62,224 bases of DNA. Source: Arthrobacter globiformis. GTDB lineage: Bacteria > Actinomycetota > Actinomycetes > Actinomycetales > Micrococcaceae. Shown here one piece after another: positions 8,471 to 16,938 of the stretch (position 1 is the stretch's first letter; every line of letters begins with the position of its first letter). The stretch spans positions 1-62,224 of the forward strand of contig NZ_QLNP01000047.1 in assembly GCF_003261175.1 (NCBI RefSeq). Direction: 5' to 3'. The position numbers and the translations under genes are program-made. The notes below the pieces were generated by a model that saw only the letters and a list, made by a program, of their open reading frames with translations, was not told where the DNA came from and did no database searches.

Positions 8471-9805
8471 TTATTTGAAGAACTTCGGTGCGTTCTGCGC
8501 GACGGTGCTGTCCATCGTGTTGGTGAACTGCTCGGGGGTGATGTTGCCCTGGACCAGGAGCACGAGCTCCTGCTGCAGCCGGCCGTTGGTGGTCGGGTCC
8601 AGCTGGGTGTCCCACGGCATGGCCTGCTGGTCCCCCAGATCCTCTGCCTTCTCGACCGCCTTCTTGTACAGCGGGGTGGCGTTGGCGGGGATCGCCGTCT
8701 TGACGTCAGTCGTCGGCGAGAGGGCTCCGGTTGCCGCGTATTCGGCGGGGTACTTCCCCAGTGCGAACTTGAGGAAGTCACTCACGAGCGGGTCGTACGT
8801 CTTGGCGTTCACCGCCATGCCGATGCCGGAGGGGGAGACGAACTCGTTGGCGGCGGTGGCCGAGCCTTCCGTCGTCGGAAGCGTGATGAAGTCGATGTCC
8901 CCGCGCACTGCCGGGTTCAGCTTGTCCGTGGCCAGGCTGGGCAGTTCCCAGGTGCCGATGTTGTACATGGCTGCCTTGCCGGAGGTGAACTGGTTCTGCG
9001 CATCGGAATAGCCCTGGGAGGAGAAGCCGTCCTGGAAGCATTTGGCCTTGCCCAGGGCAGCCAGCCATTCAACCGACTTCTGGCCTGCCGGGTCGGAGAA
9101 CTTGGCCTCGCCCTTCTTCAGCTTTTGAATGAAGTCCGGGCCGGCCTCGCGGAAGGGCTGATAGGCGACGTAGCGTTCCAGCGGCCACTGGTCCTGCCCG
9201 TCGATGGCGATCGGCGTGATGCCGGCCTTGCGCAGGGACGTACACATGGCGGGAATGTCGTCCAGGGACTTCGGGGCGGCAACCCCTGCCTTCTGCAGCA
9301 GTGCCTTGTTGTACCAGAAGAATTCGAGCTCGAACTGGAACGGGATCATGTAGAGCGAGCGGTCGTCGAAGCGCTGGTAATCCAGGGCGGCGGGCCGGTA
9401 GTTGTCGTAGACGTTGAGGGTCTTCAGGAGTTTTTCGGCGTCGACCATCTTGCCCTGCTTGGCCAGCTGTTGGGCGAAAGGGGTGGCGTCGGTGTCAAAG
9501 AGCTCGGGAAGCTTGTTCGCGGCGGCGAGGGTTTCGAGCTTCTGGATGTAGGAGGGCCTGTCCGGTGTGGTGATCAGGTTGAGGGAGAAGCCGGGATGGT
9601 CCTTGGCGTAGTCCTCGGCAAGCTTCTTCATGATGTTGATGACGGCACCATCGGCCGGACGGGACAGCAGCCATGAGATTTCACGGGCCTTGATTTCTCC
9701 GGTGGGGGTGACGTTGGAGGGGCTGCTAACCCCTCCCCCGCCGCAGCCGGCCAGGGCCAGGGCGGTGACAGCTGCCACGGCAGCGGTTCGGAACAGTTTT
9801 TTCAT
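8471..9805 (-). CDS. Extracellular sugar-binding lipoprotein of ABC transporter
   Basis: A 444-residue family 1 solute-binding protein. The signal peptide ends in lipobox LALAGC (Cys about 21), so it is a lipid-anchored surface protein. The mature part shows the family's pattern: a domain starting EISWLLSRPADGAVINIMKK, VETLA-like KLETLAAANKLPELFDTDA, and FTSGKAAMYNIGTWELPS, the usual third motif. It captures the oligosaccharide and passes it to the two permeases downstream. Start supported by GGAAGAT upstream. The ligand is inferred from the GH32 gene. Confidence 0.92.
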   Translation of the reverse strand: MKKLFRTAAVAAVTALALAGCGGGGVSSPSNVTPTGEIKAREISWLLSRPADGAVINIMKKLAEDYAKDHPGFSLNLITTPDRPSYIQKLETLAAANKLPELFDTDATPFAQQLAKQGKMVDAEKLLKTLNVYDNYRPAALDYQRFDDRSLYMIPFQFELEFFWYNKALLQKAGVAAPKSLDDIPAMCTSLRKAGITPIAIDGQDQWPLERYVAYQPFREAGPDFIQKLKKGEAKFSDPAGQKSVEWLAALGKAKCFQDGFSSQGYSDAQNQFTSGKAAMYNIGTWELPSLATDKLNPAVRGDIDFITLPTTEGSATAANEFVSPSGIGMAVNAKTYDPLVSDFLKFALGKYPAEYAATGALSPTTDVKTAIPANATPLYKKAVEKAEDLGDQQAMPWDTQLDPTTNGRLQQELVLLVQGNITPEQFTNTMDSTVAQNAPKFFK

Positions 9806-9853
9806 TGCGGCTATCTTCCTGATTGGAACGGACGACGACGGTGTCTGGCTTAT

Positions 9854-11290
9854 TCAGTTGTCGGTGCGCTGGCGGATCTCAAGTTCGGAGACGGTGACGG
9901 AACCCTCGCCGGCGAAGACACCGATCCGGCCCTCCGGCAGGTCATAGATTCGGGTGCTGAGGGACACCTGCCCGTCGACGACGGCGACGCAGAGATCGCC
10001 GTCGACAATCACCTCCAGGGTGTGCTCCCCAGGGTTGAGGGTGCAGTGGCGTTCCAGCTCGATCCCGAAGGGAACATCCCCGGAGACCTGCCACTGCGCG
10101 TCGCCGGTGATCCTGCGGGGCCACCGGTCGAACACTATGCGCCCACGTTTCGGTTCCAGACGGACGGCGTAGGACCGATCGCCGTCGGCGCTGGAGCGGA
10201 GCAGCAGCCCGCATTCGGTGGTGTTGGGGCCGATGTCCAGCACCGCCTTTGCGTAGAACTGCCCGGGCAGGTCCTGCGCGGAAACCAGGGCCGCATATCC
10301 GTCCGGCACATTCAGGCGCGCCGGCAGTTCGTTTGTCAGTGATACCGGGACCTCGTCCCAGAAGCTGTCCACGAGCTCGTCGGCGAAGCCGAACGCCAGG
10401 GTACCGTCCGGGTTCTGCCGCGCCTCCAGGACGGACATGGTGCCCGCCCACTGCCAGGGGCCGTCGTCGGAATTTCCTTCCTTGCTGGCGATCCAGCCGA
10501 AGAAGAAGCGGCGGCCGTCCCGCGCTGCGCTCTTGGACGCGTAGAAGGCGCGGCCGTCGATGCTGTCCAGGTGCGGCACGGTCCAGGGGCCGTCCGGGCT
10601 CTTGGCCATCCGGTAGCGGGTGGTGAAGGATTCGGAGAACTCGGAGTAGACCATGTACCACCAGCCGCCCCAGGCGAAGACGTCGGGGCATTCATGGGTG
10701 ATGTAGCGCCGCGGAGCCCAGAACGGCTCGGAGTGCTGCCAGGTCATCAGGTCGCGGGACACGCACTGGGCGATGACGCCGCGGCGGCGCTCGGGACCGG
10801 CGGAATGCCGTGCCGCCAAAAGCATCCTCCACTGGGCGGTGGTCTCGTCATAGAAGACGAAGGGATCACGCCAGTCGCCGGGTTCATAGCCTTCCGGCGC
10901 ACCGAAGGTGAGTTCCGGATGCTTCGTCCACGTTTGCATGCCGTCCGTGCTCGTGGCGTGCATAACGAGCTGGAGCGGAGCGCCGTCGGCTCCGAGGTTG
11001 CGCGGATTGTGGCCGGTGTAGAACAGGTGGTGGGTGCCGGCCCCGTCGACGACGATGCTGCCTGTATAGGCATTGAAGTCCAGGTCGGTTTCGCTGCCGT
11101 GCTGCAGCGCGACGCCGTGGTTCTCAAACTGTGTGAGGTCCTTGGTGGTGACGAGGTTCCATGAGGTGCCGGGCTTCGGGTGTTCGCGGACTTCGTGGAG
11201 GTAGAAGAGCCAGAACTCCCCGTCCTTTTCGTAGGGAATGAGGTCGCCCACCCATCCGTCGGAGGGCTGGAAGAAGACTGCGGGTTTCAT
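9854..11290 (-). CDS. GH32 family beta-fructosidase-like glycosidase
   Basis: A 478-residue protein without signal peptide, so probably cytoplasmic. All three GH32 acidic motifs are visible: GWVGD at 12-16 (nucleophile Asp, in place of the common NDPNG), WRDP at 140-143 (transition-state stabiliser) and HECPD at 199-203 (acid/base Glu). Residues 1-310 form the five-bladed propeller, and about 320-478 the beta-sandwich domain. GH32 enzymes split sucrose, inulin or levan oligosaccharides; the divergent nucleophile motif means exact specificity is uncertain. First gene of the minus-strand operon, immediately downstream of the LacI-like operators. Confidence 0.85.
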   Translation of the reverse strand: MKPAVFFQPSDGWVGDLIPYEKDGEFWLFYLHEVREHPKPGTSWNLVTTKDLTQFENHGVALQHGSETDLDFNAYTGSIVVDGAGTHHLFYTGHNPRNLGADGAPLQLVMHATSTDGMQTWTKHPELTFGAPEGYEPGDWRDPFVFYDETTAQWRMLLAARHSAGPERRRGVIAQCVSRDLMTWQHSEPFWAPRRYITHECPDVFAWGGWWYMVYSEFSESFTTRYRMAKSPDGPWTVPHLDSIDGRAFYASKSAARDGRRFFFGWIASKEGNSDDGPWQWAGTMSVLEARQNPDGTLAFGFADELVDSFWDEVPVSLTNELPARLNVPDGYAALVSAQDLPGQFYAKAVLDIGPNTTECGLLLRSSADGDRSYAVRLEPKRGRIVFDRWPRRITGDAQWQVSGDVPFGIELERHCTLNPGEHTLEVIVDGDLCVAVVDGQVSLSTRIYDLPEGRIGVFAGEGSVTVSELEIRQRTDN

Positions 11291-11308
11291 CTGCGTTGAT
11301 GTCCATTC

Positions 11309-11323
11309 TGCTAAAGCGTTTGA
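11309..11323. promoter_or_regulatory. LacI-type operator O1
   Basis: TGCTAAAGCGTTTGA contains the LacI-family core T-x-AA-x-CG-x-TT-x-A. It is 19 bp upstream of the GH32 start codon. The second site is its near-exact inverted copy 49 bp away. Confidence 0.6.
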
Positions 11324-11357
11324 TCACCAGTAAAACTAAGGGCAGGCGCGCCGCTGG

Positions 11358-11372
11358 TCAAGCGTTTTAGCA
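11358..11372. promoter_or_regulatory. LacI-type operator O2
   Basis: TCAAGCGTTTTAGCA is the reverse complement of O1 apart from two bases. Centre-to-centre distance is 49 bp, so the GH32 promoter would lie between or over the pair and a tetramer or two dimers could hold it shut. Target of the LacI protein at 5517-6641 by inference. Confidence 0.6.
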
Positions 11373-11419
11373 AAACTTGATTCTTGCCTCTGGCAACCGG
11401 GCCAAGAGTAAGTCGCGAA

Positions 11420-11435
11420 CGGCAACATCCTGCCG
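11420..11435. promoter_or_regulatory. HipB operator-like palindrome 1
   Basis: CGGCAACATCCTGCCG: inverted CGGCA/TGCCG arms. It is the farthest of three similar 16-bp sites upstream of hipB. Confidence 0.6.
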
Positions 11436-11479
11436 ATCCGTTTGTCACCGATGCCCAGAGAACCAGCCCGGGTCGAAAG

Positions 11480-11495
11480 CGGCAATATATTGCCG
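11480..11495. promoter_or_regulatory. HipB operator-like palindrome 2
   Basis: CGGCAATATATTGCCG is a perfect 16-bp palindrome, exactly 60 bp after the first site. The AT-rich centre could also contribute a promoter -10 region. Confidence 0.7.
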
Positions 11496-11539
11496 AAACG
11501 TGTGAAATGGGGAAGACTGAGGCTAAGAAGAGCCAGAAA

Positions 11540-11555
11540 CGGCAATATCGTGCCG
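11540..11555. promoter_or_regulatory. HipB operator-like palindrome 3
   Basis: CGGCAATATCGTGCCG, exactly 60 bp after the second site and 17 bp before the hipB GTG. Bound antitoxin here would block transcription of the pair. Confidence 0.65.
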
Positions 11556-11572
11556 ATGAAAGTGGGGGAAGA

Positions 11573-11776
11573 GTGGCGGAAGGCGACGTGCAGGGCATCG
11601 GACTGTCCGTTCGTTTGGCGCGCAGGGAAGCAGGGCTTAAGCAGAGTGACCTGGCCGATCTGGCGGGAGTCTCCGAGCGCACTGTCCGGGCCATCGAGAC
11701 AGGCACCGGCAACCCCACGCTGGCAGCCGTCGTCTCTGTAGCGAACGTCCTCGGGCTGCGCGTGGCGGCCGCCTGA
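11573..11776 (+). CDS. hipB: HipB antitoxin, XRE-type DNA-binding protein
   Basis: Start taken at the GTG at 11573, right after GGGGGAAGA; the open frame runs further back to 11384, but that part crosses the three operator palindromes and is not protein-like. The 67-residue product is little more than one XRE helix-turn-helix (LARREAGLKQSDLADLAGVS, then ERTVRAIETGTGNPTLAAVV), ending VLGLRVAAA. HipB neutralises HipA and represses the operon by binding palindromes. Its stop overlaps the hipA start (TGATG), a coupled arrangement typical of the module. Confidence 0.85.
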   Translation: MAEGDVQGIGLSVRLARREAGLKQSDLADLAGVSERTVRAIETGTGNPTLAAVVSVANVLGLRVAAA

Positions 11777-12972
11777 TGGCCGGTGACCTGCAGCGGCTGC
11801 GCTTCCTTCCAACCGCCGACGTATACAAGCAAGGAGAGCTGGCCGGGCGACTGGCCAGGACCGAGAACGGCGGCACTGAATTCACCTACCTTCCGGCTTA
11901 CTTGAAGGCAGGGCTGCCCGGCATTGCCACCACACTGCCGCTGGCTGAGGCGCCTATTGTCACCCACGGAGGCGGCCTGCCCGCGTTCTTCGCGGGACTG
12001 CTGCCCGAAGGTCACCGGCTGACCATGCTGAAGAACGCTGCCAAGACCAGCCTCGACGACGAGTTGACGCTGGTATTGGCGGTCGGATCCGATGTGCCGG
12101 GCGACGTGCAGATCGTCCCGGCAGGCGAACCGCCAGCCGAGCCGGAGCCCCTGGCGGATACAACAGATCCGGCAGCGCTGGACTTCTCCGTCCTCGCCGA
12201 GGCGCTCGACCTGCACGGACTGCCCGGCGTTCAGCCCAAAGTCAGCGCCTCCATGCTGTCAGCGCCGCTGGCTTTGGGCAGCGGCCGGTACATCCTGAAG
12301 ATGAACCCGCCCACCCACGCCAGCCTTATCCAGAACGAGGCGGTTCATCTGGCTGCAGCCAGGGTGCTGAAAATCCCCGTCGCCACCGCCAGGGTTGTCC
12401 ATGACAAGAACGGGTTGCCCGGCCTTCTGGTCACACGCTTCGACCGGGTCGGTGACGGCGGGCAGTGGAGGCACCTGCCGGCGGAGGACGGGGCGCAGGT
12501 GTTGGGAGTGCCTCCTGCATCGAAGTACAACGTGGCCGCGGAAGAGGTCGTTTCAGCCTTGTCCCGGGTATGCAAGGCGCCGGCAGTGGCGGCCCGGAAC
12601 CTGTACCTGCAGTTTGTTTTCGCCTGGCTGACCGGCAACGGCGACCTGCACGCCAAGAACGTTTCCGTCCTGGGCGGCCGGCACGGCGGCGGATACGTCA
12701 TCGCGCCGGTTTATGACGTTCCCTGCACACTCATCTACGGCGACATCACCACGGCGCTGCCAGTGGCCGGCAAATCGAAAAATCTGAAGGCGCGGCACTG
12801 GGCCGAGTTTGCAGCTGAGATAGGCCTGCCGCCCAGGGCTGCCGCATCCGCCAATGCGGCCGCCCTGAAGGCGGCAGCCGCAACCGATCTCGAGGCGCTG
12901 CTGTTCCACGGGTCCCCACTGAACAGGGCCGTCAAGGAGTTGCGGTACCGCCGGGCGGAGCTATCCGTTTAA
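11776..12972 (+). CDS. hipA: HipA-type serine/threonine kinase toxin
   Basis: A 398-residue HipA-fold kinase. Visible motifs: the Gly/Ser-loop GVQPK (151-155), the ATP-binding Lys in YILK (175), the catalytic loop NGDLHAKN (288-295, catalytic Asp 290) and the metal-binding Asp in APVYD (314). In E. coli HipA phosphorylates glutamyl-tRNA synthetase and induces dormancy; the target here is not known. All key residues are present, so the toxin is probably active and held by HipB. The C-terminus overlaps the tail of the convergent AraC gene by 12 bp. Confidence 0.92.
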   Translation: MAGDLQRLRFLPTADVYKQGELAGRLARTENGGTEFTYLPAYLKAGLPGIATTLPLAEAPIVTHGGGLPAFFAGLLPEGHRLTMLKNAAKTSLDDELTLVLAVGSDVPGDVQIVPAGEPPAEPEPLADTTDPAALDFSVLAEALDLHGLPGVQPKVSASMLSAPLALGSGRYILKMNPPTHASLIQNEAVHLAAARVLKIPVATARVVHDKNGLPGLLVTRFDRVGDGGQWRHLPAEDGAQVLGVPPASKYNVAAEEVVSALSRVCKAPAVAARNLYLQFVFAWLTGNGDLHAKNVSVLGGRHGGGYVIAPVYDVPCTLIYGDITTALPVAGKSKNLKARHWAEFAAEIGLPPRAAASANAAALKAAAATDLEALLFHGSPLNRAVKELRYRRAELSV

Positions 12973-13749
12973 TCCCCGCCTGTAGGCACTGGGGGTGAAC
13001 CCAAGGTACTTCTGAAAGTCATTCGTCAGGTGGGCGTGATCGGCGTACCCAAGCTCGGCAGCTATCGCTGCCAGATCCGCTGAAGCATCCAGCCGCGTCC
13101 GCTCGGCAGCGTCCTGAAGACGCCGACGGCGGATCAGCGCGGCAGGGCTGAGGCCGATGTACTTCCTGGCCACGCGCTGCAGGGTCCGCTGCGACACCGC
13201 CAGCGCAGATGCCGCATCCTCCACCCGGACCAGGGAGGCGTCCGAACCAATGACGTCCATCAGCCGGTTGGCCAGCAGCGCCTCCTCGGACACCGCAGGC
13301 CCTGCCAAGCTATCCAGCCACCGCACCAAGGCATCCACTGCCCGCTCCCGGCGGGCATCGCCGTCGTGCGTGTTCATGACCTCCGCAACGGAAAGATGCA
13401 GTCCTTCCGCAGCCACCGTTAGTTCCATGTCCCGCAGGCTGGCGGGATCATCGGTGAACAGCGGCACGGCCGCCGGCCGCAGCAGGGCACCAACCGCCCA
13501 GCCCCGCCCAGCCAGGTCCCTATGGGCCGCCCGGGTAGTCGGGCCGGAGAAGACCACGCCATCAGGCTGCACCACGAGATTGGAGCCGGGGTACGCGATC
13601 AGCTGCTGGCGCGAGATGCGGCCGGGCTCGATGTCCCACTCGGGAATCCAGAACCACTGGACCAGGTCCGCCACGGGGGCGGGCGCCGGAAGGCGGTGGA
13701 AACTGGGAAGCCGGGCCGGGTAAAGGACGCCCTTGAACGAACTCTCCAT
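12961..13749 (-). CDS. AraC-family transcriptional regulator
   Basis: Start placed at the ATG at 13749 behind AAGGGACC; a longer frame to 13800 lacks a ribosome site and would run into the divergent gene's promoter. The 262-residue product has an N-terminal domain of the DUF6597/AraC-effector type (WFWIPEWDIEPG, then PGSNLVVQPDG) and a C-terminal AraC double helix-turn-helix (VEDAASALAVSQRTLQRVAR and LAAIAAELGYADHAHLTNDF, ending LGFTPSAYRR). It is divergent from a VOC-fold protein, 65 bp apart, which is its likeliest target. Confidence 0.9.
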   Translation of the reverse strand: MESSFKGVLYPARLPSFHRLPAPAPVADLVQWFWIPEWDIEPGRISRQQLIAYPGSNLVVQPDGVVFSGPTTRAAHRDLAGRGWAVGALLRPAAVPLFTDDPASLRDMELTVAAEGLHLSVAEVMNTHDGDARRERAVDALVRWLDSLAGPAVSEEALLANRLMDVIGSDASLVRVEDAASALAVSQRTLQRVARKYIGLSPAALIRRRRLQDAAERTRLDASADLAAIAAELGYADHAHLTNDFQKYLGFTPSAYRRGLNG

Positions 13750-13814
13750 TGGTCCCTTCAGACTGTCGCGAATCTCCAAGCGCCGCCGCTGCCCCGGCAC
13801 GTAGCGTCATAGAC

Positions 13815-14327
13815 ATGACAGATACTACAAGCACCGAATCCACCACGGCTGCCCACGGAGAGCACACCACGCACGGAATCCCGAACGGCCTGACGAGCCT
13901 CACGCCGTTCCTTGCCGTGACCAACGCCAGGGAAGCGATTGCCTTCTACCAGGACGTGTTCGGCGCCCGCGTGGTCGGCGCCACGGAGATGGGCGGAGTA
14001 GTGGTCCACGCGGAACTCGACTTTGGGAACGGCCACCTCCAGCTCGGCGAACCCAACCCCGAATACCACCTGGTTCCGGCGCCGGAGGGCGAAAATGACT
14101 GCTACTCCCTAGGCCTCTACTGCCGGGACGCCGATGCCCTGGTGCAGCGGGCGGCGCAGGCCGGAGCCACGATCCGTGAGCCGCTGGCCACGTTTGTCTC
14201 CGGCGACCGGTACGCCAGCATCCGCGACCCCTTCGGCGTCCGCTGGACCATCATGACCCGCGTGGAAGACCTCTCCGAAGAGGAAAGCAACCGCCGGGTT
14301 GAGGAGTGGGCGGCGCAGCAGGGCTAA
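13815..14327 (+). CDS. VOC (glyoxalase/bleomycin-resistance fold) protein, PhnB/YdeE type
   Basis: A 170-residue protein starting MTDTTSTESTTAAHG; the in-frame ATG at 13749 overlaps the AraC start and has no ribosome site. One VOC domain covers residues 28-155: LTPFLAVTNAREAIAFYQDV, then GGVVVHAELDFGNGHLQLGE, and DPFGVRWTIMTRVEDLS. It resembles the PhnB-like subgroup of unknown chemistry rather than true glyoxalase I. The pairing with a divergent AraC regulator suggests it is an inducible detoxification or resistance protein, but nothing in the sequence fixes the substrate. Confidence 0.85.
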   Translation: MTDTTSTESTTAAHGEHTTHGIPNGLTSLTPFLAVTNAREAIAFYQDVFGARVVGATEMGGVVVHAELDFGNGHLQLGEPNPEYHLVPAPEGENDCYSLGLYCRDADALVQRAAQAGATIREPLATFVSGDRYASIRDPFGVRWTIMTRVEDLSEEESNRRVEEWAAQQG

Positions 14328-14338
14328 ACGGCGCCGGC

Positions 14339-14368
14339 GACCCGCATCCGGGCTGGCGGATGCGGGTC
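14339..14368. terminator. Bidirectional terminator-like hairpin between convergent genes
   Basis: Perfect 12-bp stem GACCCGCATCCG/CGGATGCGGGTC with loop GGCTGG, 11 bp after the VOC stop and 11 bp before the multicopper oxidase stop. There is no T-run, as is common in high-GC actinobacteria. Confidence 0.65.
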
Positions 14369-14379
14369 CGGCTATCCGA

Positions 14380-16728
14380 CTAGGCGGCGGTGACAGTGAC
14401 GGTGCGGGTGGCGAGCACCTCCGACGTGAGCCAGTGCAGGAAGCTGATGCTGATGGTGTATTTCCCGGGGGCCGGCGGGCGCAGTAGGTAGTCGAATTTC
14501 TCCGCGGCGCCGGACTTGATGATGTTGGTCAGGAGCGGCTGGCCGGCCATGGAGGGCTGCACAGCCGGGCCGGTAGGGTCCGGTGTGTTCCAGAAGGGCC
14601 GGCCGTCGTGAGCGATCAGCTCCGCGATCCTGGCCGGCCTGCCCGCCGCATCCGTGATGGTGGTGAGCGTTGGGAAGTAGTCCACGTTGAGGTGGCGGAT
14701 CAGCGTCGGATACCTGCCGTTCCGCACAACGTTGGCCCGCATCTGGGAGATGGCCCAGACGACGTCGTCGCCCCTTGGCCGGTTGGGGATGTTGCCGCCG
14801 ATGAGAAAGAAGTGCCTGGGCTCGAAGCGGTTCAGCCCAGCATCCTCGCCGTTGAGCCCCGCGGCATGGTTCAGTTCGTGCCACCGGGGATCGAGCGAAT
14901 AGGGCGCGATCAAGGTTTCCGTGGCGGCGTCATACAGCGGACCTTCAAACGAGTGACGGCGGGCCCCAGCGGGCACGGGCAGGGCCGGGTTGGGCCGGGG
15001 ATCGATCACGATCGGACCGAACATGCCCATCTGGACGTGGAGCGGCGTGTTGACGTGGCAGTGGTAGAAGTAGGTGCCCGCCGCGCCGCGGTGGGGGTTG
15101 CCGCGTTCGGCGACGTCCGGCCGCCACTGGTAGGTGTAGTGGCCCGAGACCTCGAAGGAGGTGTGGCCAACACCGTCATTGCGTGGGTCCGGTTCGATGC
15201 CGTGCCAGTGGATGGTGTGAACCCTTTTGTTGGGCTTGAGGGTGGCCTGGAACAGGTTCCCCTCCTGCATCCGCACCGTGGTTCCGGGGATTTGGCGGCC
15301 GAACTTGTTCCCCTCGAAGCTCCACATCTCGTGCTCGGAACCGTCTGGGAAGTCGAACTTCCTGTTGAAGAAGTCCATCTCAAGGAAGACATCGGGCTTC
15401 AGCGGAAACTGGGTTTCCGGGCTGCCCTCGTGGGGCTGGTCGGAGGAGAAGTCCACCTGGCTGCGGAATGTGTGGTGCGGGTCTGCCGCCGTGGGCGGCG
15501 TCCCTTCACTGGGGGCGGGCTGGCCGGCCAGCACCCAGTCCGCCACGAGCCCGCCGGGGTACAGTCCGCCGCGCGCCGTCTGGGACGGTTCCGCGTGGCA
15601 GTGCATGGGGTACGTCCAGTCTTTGTCCCTGGCATTCCACACCTGGTCGACCGTGTCCGGCGGCCGCCGGACCGGCAGAATCGATTCTTTGTGGTCCAGC
15701 GGTTGCAGCTGGACTGTGTCTTCCCACTGCTGGAGCACCACGTCACCCTTCGGCGTAACCCGGCCGTGGGACCTTGGAAAGTCGAGGCCGTTGGACCGCA
15801 CGGTCCACACGTGGTTGCCGTGGTAGTGAAGCTGGTGGTCCACAATGCCGGCGTTGAGCATCCGCATGAGGTGCCCGGTGCGGATGGCCCCGGCCGCCGG
15901 GGAGGCACTGAAGTCGCGCACGTCGGTCTCGCGCGGATGCCCCGAGGGCAGCGTGTCCTCGTGCCGCCGGTCATTGAACGCCAGGTCAGTGGTGACTGCC
16001 AGCGACTGGAATCCTGAGAACCCGTTGATGGTGAAGTAGTTCGGGACCGCCGGGGTGGTGATGGGGTTGACCGTCTGGCCCCTCGAGGCAATGCGCGCCC
16101 AGTTGGAGTCCACGTCATGGCACAGCCAGAGCCACTGGCGCTCGAACTCCGCAGCGCCCGGGGCAAGCCGCCACGCGTTGCGCGGATCGATCACCACCAG
16201 GGCGCCGTAAAGACCGAGGGTCCGTTCCACCGGCTGGTTGCCCGGATCGGTGTAGAGGTAGGTCCCGGGCAGAGGCGCCGGAAACCGCAGGAGCTTCGAG
16301 GTGGCCGGCGCTACTGGACCCGAGCCGACGTCGGCCCCACCCCGTCCCGCACGGTGGAACCGCATCTCGTGCGGCTGCGCGAGGTTGTTGTGCAGCATGA
16401 TCTCGATGGTGCTGCCAGTCTCGGCGATCAAGGTCCTGGGCGGAAAGAAGCTGGCCCAGTAGCCCTGCCGGGCAAGGAAGTGCCGCGGGAATGCCGGGTC
16501 CGGCCGGAGCGGCGAGGGCCTGCCATGCGGCGGCACCGGAGCGCCGAGCGGATAGGTCCGGCTGACCACCACCCTTCCGTTCGCGGTGATGACCCGTTGC
16601 GTCATCGCCAGCGCCGGGGCCGGATCATTGACCGCAGTGCGGCGGTCCCCGAAACCCCGGTGATAAACGAGCGAGCCGTCCACCATCGGAACGAACCCGT
16701 CGTTGATGTGGACATCTAGGACCGCCAT
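14380..16728 (-). CDS. Large multicopper oxidase
   Basis: Start at the ATG at 16728, behind AGGAGG; 782 residues. No signal peptide is visible, so it is either cytoplasmic or exported by an unusual route. Copper motifs: PHEMRFHR near 120, HYHGNH near 302, MHCHAE near 376, HWHG near 507, and the type 1/type 3 signature YHCHVNTPLHVQMGM near 555-569. The order and length suggest a three-domain enzyme much longer than laccases (about 500 residues). Such enzymes oxidise phenols or metal ions with reduction of oxygen to water. Upstream lies the G-tract repeat at 16819-16862, also near the second multicopper oxidase gene of this window. Confidence 0.85.
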   Translation of the reverse strand: MAVLDVHINDGFVPMVDGSLVYHRGFGDRRTAVNDPAPALAMTQRVITANGRVVVSRTYPLGAPVPPHGRPSPLRPDPAFPRHFLARQGYWASFFPPRTLIAETGSTIEIMLHNNLAQPHEMRFHRAGRGGADVGSGPVAPATSKLLRFPAPLPGTYLYTDPGNQPVERTLGLYGALVVIDPRNAWRLAPGAAEFERQWLWLCHDVDSNWARIASRGQTVNPITTPAVPNYFTINGFSGFQSLAVTTDLAFNDRRHEDTLPSGHPRETDVRDFSASPAAGAIRTGHLMRMLNAGIVDHQLHYHGNHVWTVRSNGLDFPRSHGRVTPKGDVVLQQWEDTVQLQPLDHKESILPVRRPPDTVDQVWNARDKDWTYPMHCHAEPSQTARGGLYPGGLVADWVLAGQPAPSEGTPPTAADPHHTFRSQVDFSSDQPHEGSPETQFPLKPDVFLEMDFFNRKFDFPDGSEHEMWSFEGNKFGRQIPGTTVRMQEGNLFQATLKPNKRVHTIHWHGIEPDPRNDGVGHTSFEVSGHYTYQWRPDVAERGNPHRGAAGTYFYHCHVNTPLHVQMGMFGPIVIDPRPNPALPVPAGARRHSFEGPLYDAATETLIAPYSLDPRWHELNHAAGLNGEDAGLNRFEPRHFFLIGGNIPNRPRGDDVVWAISQMRANVVRNGRYPTLIRHLNVDYFPTLTTITDAAGRPARIAELIAHDGRPFWNTPDPTGPAVQPSMAGQPLLTNIIKSGAAEKFDYLLRPPAPGKYTISISFLHWLTSEVLATRTVTVTAA

Positions 16729-16818
16729 TGCCGACCTCCTGTGCATGGGAGACCGAGATTAGGTGAGGAACACAGGTCCATGTCGCCCCCAATTGCGATA
16801 TCAGACTGGGCTTCATGT

Positions 16819-16862
16819 TGCCCGGGGCAACCTAGGGAAAACTTGGGGCATCTTCGGGAAAC
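16819..16862. promoter_or_regulatory. Iterated G-tract repeat, site A
   Basis: Read on the plus strand, boxes CTAGGGAAAA, CTTGGGGCAT and CTTCGGGAAA follow a palindromic TTGCCCGGGGCAA, with G-runs 10-11 bp apart. The site sits between the multicopper oxidase and DUF202 genes (divergent). Similar sites are at 32896-32928, 35590-35622 and 55132-55164. Confidence 0.45.
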
Positions 16863-16938
16863 AGCCATGTCCTGACATACAGCAGCCTTTGTCCGCCGGG
16901 AGCAGGTTCCGGGGCGGCTGCACAGCACTGGCTAGACT

